Assembly (NCBI GenBank): GCA_030834765.1
Contig: JAUQXG010000466.1
Location: 1 to 11,050 of the forward strand
Source of the DNA: Lutispora sp.
Lineage (GTDB): Bacteria > Bacillota > Clostridia > Lutisporales > Lutisporaceae
Length of the DNA: 11,050 nucleotides
Direction of reading: 5' to 3'
In this document: positions 8,254-11,050 of the stretch, piece by piece
How positions within the stretch are numbered: position 1 is the first letter of the stretch
Layout of the letters: every line of letters starts with the position of its first letter
The notes under the pieces: model-generated
Told to the model about the DNA's origin: nothing
The model's database searches: none
The model's input: only the letters and a program-made list of their open reading frames with translations
Position numbers and translations under genes: made by a program

Positions 8254-8297
8254 ACATATTTTCGATGTAAAAAATGTAATAATTTATCTATATTTCG

Positions 8298-8326
8298 TTG
8301 TATTTTTTGTTTAAATTGGTTATATT
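8298..8326 (+). promoter_or_regulatory. Candidate promoter for the second ATPase
   Basis: TTGTAT (8298-8303) and TATATT (8321-8326) are separated by 17 bases in the 94-base gap before the ATPase. Transcription would begin only just upstream of the ribosome binding site AGAGGTG (8334-8340), giving a very short leader. The gap is strongly AT-rich, so chance matches are likely. I see no clear terminator for the preceding surface gene, so read-through is an alternative. Confidence 0.3.
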
Positions 8327-8347
8327 ATACTTAAGAGGTGATGTGAT

Positions 8348-9640
8348 ATGCATAGAACAGCCATGAAAGAGCTGAACAAATGGAAAGTGAAAGGGAATAA
8401 AAAGCCACTTATTATTCGAGGTGCAAGGCAGGTGGGAAAAACCTGGCTGATGAAGGAATTTGGCAAGACTACTTTCGAGAAGACCGTTTATATCAGCTTT
8501 GATAATAATCAAAGGATGAAAGATTTATTTTCATCTGATTTGAATGTAGAGCGGATCATTATCGGGTTAGAGCTGTATTCTGGTCAAAAAATTGATCCTC
8601 TAAATACGCTGCTTATCTTTGATGAAATACAGGAGGTGCCGCAGGCACTAACTTCTTTAAAATATTTTAATGAGAATGCACCTGAGTATCAAATCGTATG
8701 TGCAGGTTCTCTGCTTGGCATTGCCCTTCATCAGGGAACATCCTTCCCTGTGGGCAAAGTCGAGTTTTTAGATTTATATCCACTATCTTTTAGTGAATTT
8801 TTAATAGCAATGGGAAATGAACGATATATTGAGCTGTTGCACAAGGATGACTTTGAAATGGTCACCACCTTTAAGGAGACTTACATTGATATGCTCAAAT
8901 ATTATTATTATATCGGCGGTATGCCAGAGGTAGTGATGAACTTTATTGAGAGGAAAGACTTCAACGAAGCACGAGAAATTCAGCAGCGTATTCTTGAAGC
9001 GTATGAGCAGGATTTCTCTAAACATGCGCCAAATGATGTTGTGCCAAGAATACGTATGCTGTGGAATAGCATTTCCTCTCAGCTTACTAAGGAGAATAAG
9101 AAATTTATCTATGGAATGATTAAAGAGGGAGCCAGGGCGAAAGATTATGAGTTGGCTATGCTGTGGCTCACCGATTGTGGCCTTTTTCATAAGGTGCATC
9201 GTGTAAATGCACGCAACATTCCCCTTAAGGCCTATGAGGATTTAAAAGCATTCAAGCTGTTTCTCCTTGATGTGGGATTGCTTTCCTGCATGGTGCGGCT
9301 GAACCAGAGTACCCTTTTAGATGGCAATGAACTTTTCAAAGAATTCAAAGGTGCTTTGACTGAGCAATATGTATTGCAGCAGCTTAAGACCATGAAGGGG
9401 CTGGAAACCTACTATTGGACAAACGATCGAGGCAGTGCCGAAATCGACTTCGTGGTGGACGACGGTACAGATGTTATTCCTATTGAGGTGAAAGCTGAAA
9501 CAAATTTGAAAGCAAAGAGCCTAAAAACTTATTATGAAAAATTTCATCCAAGGATTTCAATCCGCACTTCTATGGCAGATTATAAGAAAGAAGAATGGCT
9601 GCTGAACTTGCCGCTGTATGCCGTTGAAGTCATAAAATAA
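8348..9640 (+). CDS. AAA_14/DUF4143-family ATPase with PD-(D/E)XK-like C-terminus (copy 2)
   Basis: This 430-residue protein starts at an ATG 7 bases after AGAGGTG. Walker A GARQVGKT (25-32), Walker B LLIFDEIQ (88-95), sensor-like IVCAGS (116-121) and GGMPEVV (190-196) are followed by a DUF4143 C-terminus with E339, D367 (AEIDFV) and E380-x-K382 (IPIEVK). The first ~150 residues align with the copy at 2421 with no gap, and the whole pair aligns end to end at what looks by eye like somewhat under half identity. The two are old paralogues or independent acquisitions, not a recent duplication. The gene appears somewhat richer in G and C than the neighbouring surface genes and copy 1. The protein is predicted cytoplasmic with intact ATPase motifs. 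Its biological role is not established for the family, and a bidirectional terminator follows immediately. Confidence 0.9.
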   Translation: MHRTAMKELNKWKVKGNKKPLIIRGARQVGKTWLMKEFGKTTFEKTVYISFDNNQRMKDLFSSDLNVERIIIGLELYSGQKIDPLNTLLIFDEIQEVPQALTSLKYFNENAPEYQIVCAGSLLGIALHQGTSFPVGKVEFLDLYPLSFSEFLIAMGNERYIELLHKDDFEMVTTFKETYIDMLKYYYYIGGMPEVVMNFIERKDFNEAREIQQRILEAYEQDFSKHAPNDVVPRIRMLWNSISSQLTKENKKFIYGMIKEGARAKDYELAMLWLTDCGLFHKVHRVNARNIPLKAYEDLKAFKLFLLDVGLLSCMVRLNQSTLLDGNELFKEFKGALTEQYVLQQLKTMKGLETYYWTNDRGSAEIDFVVDDGTDVIPIEVKAETNLKAKSLKTYYEKFHPRISIRTSMADYKKEEWLLNLPLYAVEVIK

Positions 9641-9641
9641 A

Positions 9642-9677
9642 GATAAAGCATGAAGGGGCTGCCCTTCATGCTTTATC
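9642..9677. terminator. Bidirectional terminator between convergent genes
   Basis: A perfect 16-bp stem, GATAAAGCATGAAGGG (9642-9657) with CCCTTCATGCTTTATC (9662-9677), encloses the loop GCTG. It sits directly after the ATPase stop (9640) and just before the convergent permease stop (9691). On the minus strand the stem is followed by a T-rich stretch (TTTATTTTATG). On the plus strand it is followed by a weaker T-rich stretch. It therefore most likely ends both transcripts. Confidence 0.88.
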
Positions 9678-9690
9678 CTTATTTCTTTAT

Positions 9691-10899
9691 CTATTCATAT
9701 CTCAAAGCCTCAATAGGGTCAAGCTTTGCTGCTTTGTTGGCAGGATATAGTCCGAAGAAAATTCCTACGGCTGAAGAGAATCCAAAGGCGATCATGATTA
9801 CTCCTGGGGATACCCCTGCTTTTACATTGATTGCTTTACCTACCAATGCTCCTGCGCCTACACCCAGCAGCATACCGATTATGCCTCCAATCAGGCAAAG
9901 TATCAAGGATTCTGTTAGAAACTGCATCCTGATGTCTTTTCTCTTGGCACCTAGTGCTTTTCTGATACCTATTTCTCTTGTTCTTTCTGTTACGGATACA
10001 AGCATGATATTCATAACGCCTATACCGCCAACGAGAAGAGATATGCCTGCGATAGCTCCTATTACAGCGGTGAGTATTCCGAGAACATTATTCAGCATAT
10101 CCAGTTGTTTGAAGCCTTCTTCTGCAGCGTATTTTCCACTGTTTCTATGGTTCTTCTCAAGGAGACGTACGATTTGGGATGCTGTTTCTCCTGAGTTCTC
10201 CATGCTATGTACTGTTACAGCAAAAAATGCGATATCTGTACTGTCAAGTATTTTATCTGTTACGGTGATCGGTATATATGCTGTACCTGGCATATTATCT
10301 CCAAACATGGATGCCATATTTCCATTTGGATTTTTTATAACTCCTACTATGACGAAGTTCATGTTATTATCTTTCACATTCAGCTTTATTACTTCGCCTA
10401 CTGCATTTGTGGTCTTAAAAAGGCTTTGAGCAGTGATATCATCGATAACAACTACATTTTTACCGGATTCCAAATCTCTGTCATTAAGGAATCTTCCGTG
10501 AACCATTTTTGCATTTACGATCTTCGCCATACCTGGTGTTGTGCCGTCAATCTCTGCAAATTTTTTATCTTTTTCTGTTTTTACATATCCCATGGAATAG
10601 TTTGCAGGAATAACATCCTTTACGATAGGCATTTTTTCTTTGATCATTTTTGCATCCTCTAGTGTCAGGTAATCTCTTTTTTCTATATCATTGTTATTGG
10701 ACTTTACAGAAACATTGATGACATCTTTGCCTAGGTTTTCAAATTCACCCATGATTGCCTGTTGTCCGCCTTGACCTATGGATACGATGGTGATGACAGA
10801 GGATATGCCAATGATGATTCCCAGCATGGTGAGAAAGGAACGCATTTTGTTTGATTTTACGCTTTGTACTGCGGAAAGGAAGCTTTCCATGATATTCAT
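9691..10899 (-). CDS. MacB/FtsX-type ABC transporter permease
   Basis: This 402-residue membrane protein has the MacB-type layout. There is an N-terminal helix (~21-42, after the charged VQSVKSNKMRSFLT), a large extracytoplasmic core domain (~43-270), and three C-terminal helices (~272-300, ~329-354, ~364-386). Family motifs are visible: LGIIIGISSVI in helix 1, GGIGVMNIMLVSVTERTREIG..KALGA after helix 2, and LYPANKAAKLDPIEALRYE at the end. It would act as a dimer with the ATPase encoded just upstream, in an exporter of the macrolide/peptide/lipoprotein-handling MacB superfamily; the substrate cannot be read from sequence. The start at 10899 is supported by GAGGAGG (10909-10915) and by the ATGA overlap with the ATPase stop. 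Length is typical and no defects are seen. Confidence 0.93.
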   Translation of the reverse strand: MNIMESFLSAVQSVKSNKMRSFLTMLGIIIGISSVITIVSIGQGGQQAIMGEFENLGKDVINVSVKSNNNDIEKRDYLTLEDAKMIKEKMPIVKDVIPANYSMGYVKTEKDKKFAEIDGTTPGMAKIVNAKMVHGRFLNDRDLESGKNVVVIDDITAQSLFKTTNAVGEVIKLNVKDNNMNFVIVGVIKNPNGNMASMFGDNMPGTAYIPITVTDKILDSTDIAFFAVTVHSMENSGETASQIVRLLEKNHRNSGKYAAEEGFKQLDMLNNVLGILTAVIGAIAGISLLVGGIGVMNIMLVSVTERTREIGIRKALGAKRKDIRMQFLTESLILCLIGGIIGMLLGVGAGALVGKAINVKAGVSPGVIMIAFGFSSAVGIFFGLYPANKAAKLDPIEALRYE

Positions 10900-10915
10900 A
10901 TAGCATCGCCTCCTC
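10896..10915 (-). promoter_or_regulatory. ATGA stop-start overlap and permease ribosome binding site
   Basis: On the minus strand the ATPase stop TGA (10898-10896) overlaps the permease ATG (10899-10897). The permease binding site GAGGAGG (10915-10909) lies inside the last codons of the ATPase gene, 9 bases before the start. This arrangement usually keeps the two subunits in fixed ratio. Confidence 0.88.
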
Positions 10916-11050
10916 GGATGATTCTATTTTCCACCAGCTTATCAGATAAGATTGCACCATCTTTGAATACCACGGCTCTTTTTGTGTGCATGGCAATATC
11001 TGCTTCGTGAGTAACCATGACGATGGTTACTCCATCATTATTCAAGCTTT
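10896..11050 (-). CDS. MacB-type ABC transporter ATP-binding protein, C-terminal part
   Basis: The minus strand from the window edge encodes 50 codons in frame, then TGA (10898-10896). The peptide starts SLNNDGVTIVMVTHEADIA and continues ...AVVFKDGAILSD. This is the end of an ABC ATPase: the strand after the Walker B region, the H-loop histidine in VTHE, and the usual closing R-(A/V)-V-x-(F/L)-x-DG-x-I strand. The signature motif, Walker A and Walker B lie outside the window. The stop overlaps the permease start (ATGA), so the two are co-transcribed and probably translationally coupled. Nothing here fixes the substrate. Confidence 0.9.
   Translation of the reverse strand, partial: SLNNDGVTIVMVTHEADIAMHTKRAVVFKDGAILSDKLVENRIIRGGDAI

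Noticed and set aside
8254..8297. Possible terminator after the SLH-protein gene
   Set aside because: Only a four-pair ACAT/ATGT hairpin with no T tract on the coding strand; not enough to call.
9650..10429. A 259-codon open frame on the plus strand opposite the ABC permease
   Set aside because: It is antisense to a strongly supported membrane protein gene. The translated product is a Ser/Pro/Ile-rich shadow with no family resemblance, and its start lies inside the terminator stem.
10207..10662. A 151-codon plus-strand frame rich in Cys, Tyr and His
   Set aside because: It is another antisense shadow of the permease gene, without a ribosome binding site, and its odd composition is typical of a reverse-complement frame.
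10745..10996. An 83-codon minus-strand frame spanning the ATPase/permease junction
   Set aside because: It is out of frame with both real genes, which account for this DNA with recognisable ABC motifs and an ATGA overlap.

Overview
The window looks like chromosomal DNA of a low-GC, Gram-positive, Clostridia-type bacterium. The signs are AT-rich DNA with frequent ATA (Ile) and AGA (Arg) codons, strong GGAGG-type ribosome binding sites, and a secreted protein with S-layer-homology (SLH)-like repeats. I cannot name the species from the sequence alone.

Layout, left to right. (1) The 3' part of a large repeat-built surface protein on + (start outside the window, ends at 2225): fibronectin-III-like repeats followed by six ~65-residue DUF4073-like repeats, closed by a hairpin terminator. 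(2) A 195-base gap with that terminator, a perfect 7-bp palindrome and a candidate promoter. (3) An AAA ATPase with a PD-(D/E)XK-like C-terminus (AAA_14/DUF4143 family), start set at 2421. (4) A 1467-residue exported protein, start set at 3850: signal peptide, three SLH-like segments, about eight Ig-like repeats, a ~96-residue charged heptad helix, a helical region and an Ig-like C-terminus. (5) A second, diverged AAA_14/DUF4143 ATPase (8348-9640). (6) A strong bidirectional terminator. (7) On the minus strand, the end of a MacB-type ABC export operon: the last 50 residues of the ATPase (10896-11050, cut by the window edge), overlapping by ATGA with a four-helix MacB/FtsX-type permease (9691-10899).

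How the parts relate. The two surface proteins look like cell-envelope structural or adhesive proteins. The ABC genes form one translationally coupled exporter unit that converges on the left block. The two ATPases interleave with the surface genes, giving surface-ATPase-surface-ATPase on one strand. The family's cellular role is not established, so a functional tie to the surface proteins is only a hypothesis. I found no RNA genes, CRISPR array, insertion sequence or replication origin. I did not find a clear, self-evident new system. The items most worth checking are the ATPase/surface alternation, the charged single-helix segment in the SLH protein, the T7 tract between its ribosome binding site and start codon, and the two alternating subtypes of the DUF4073-like repeat.
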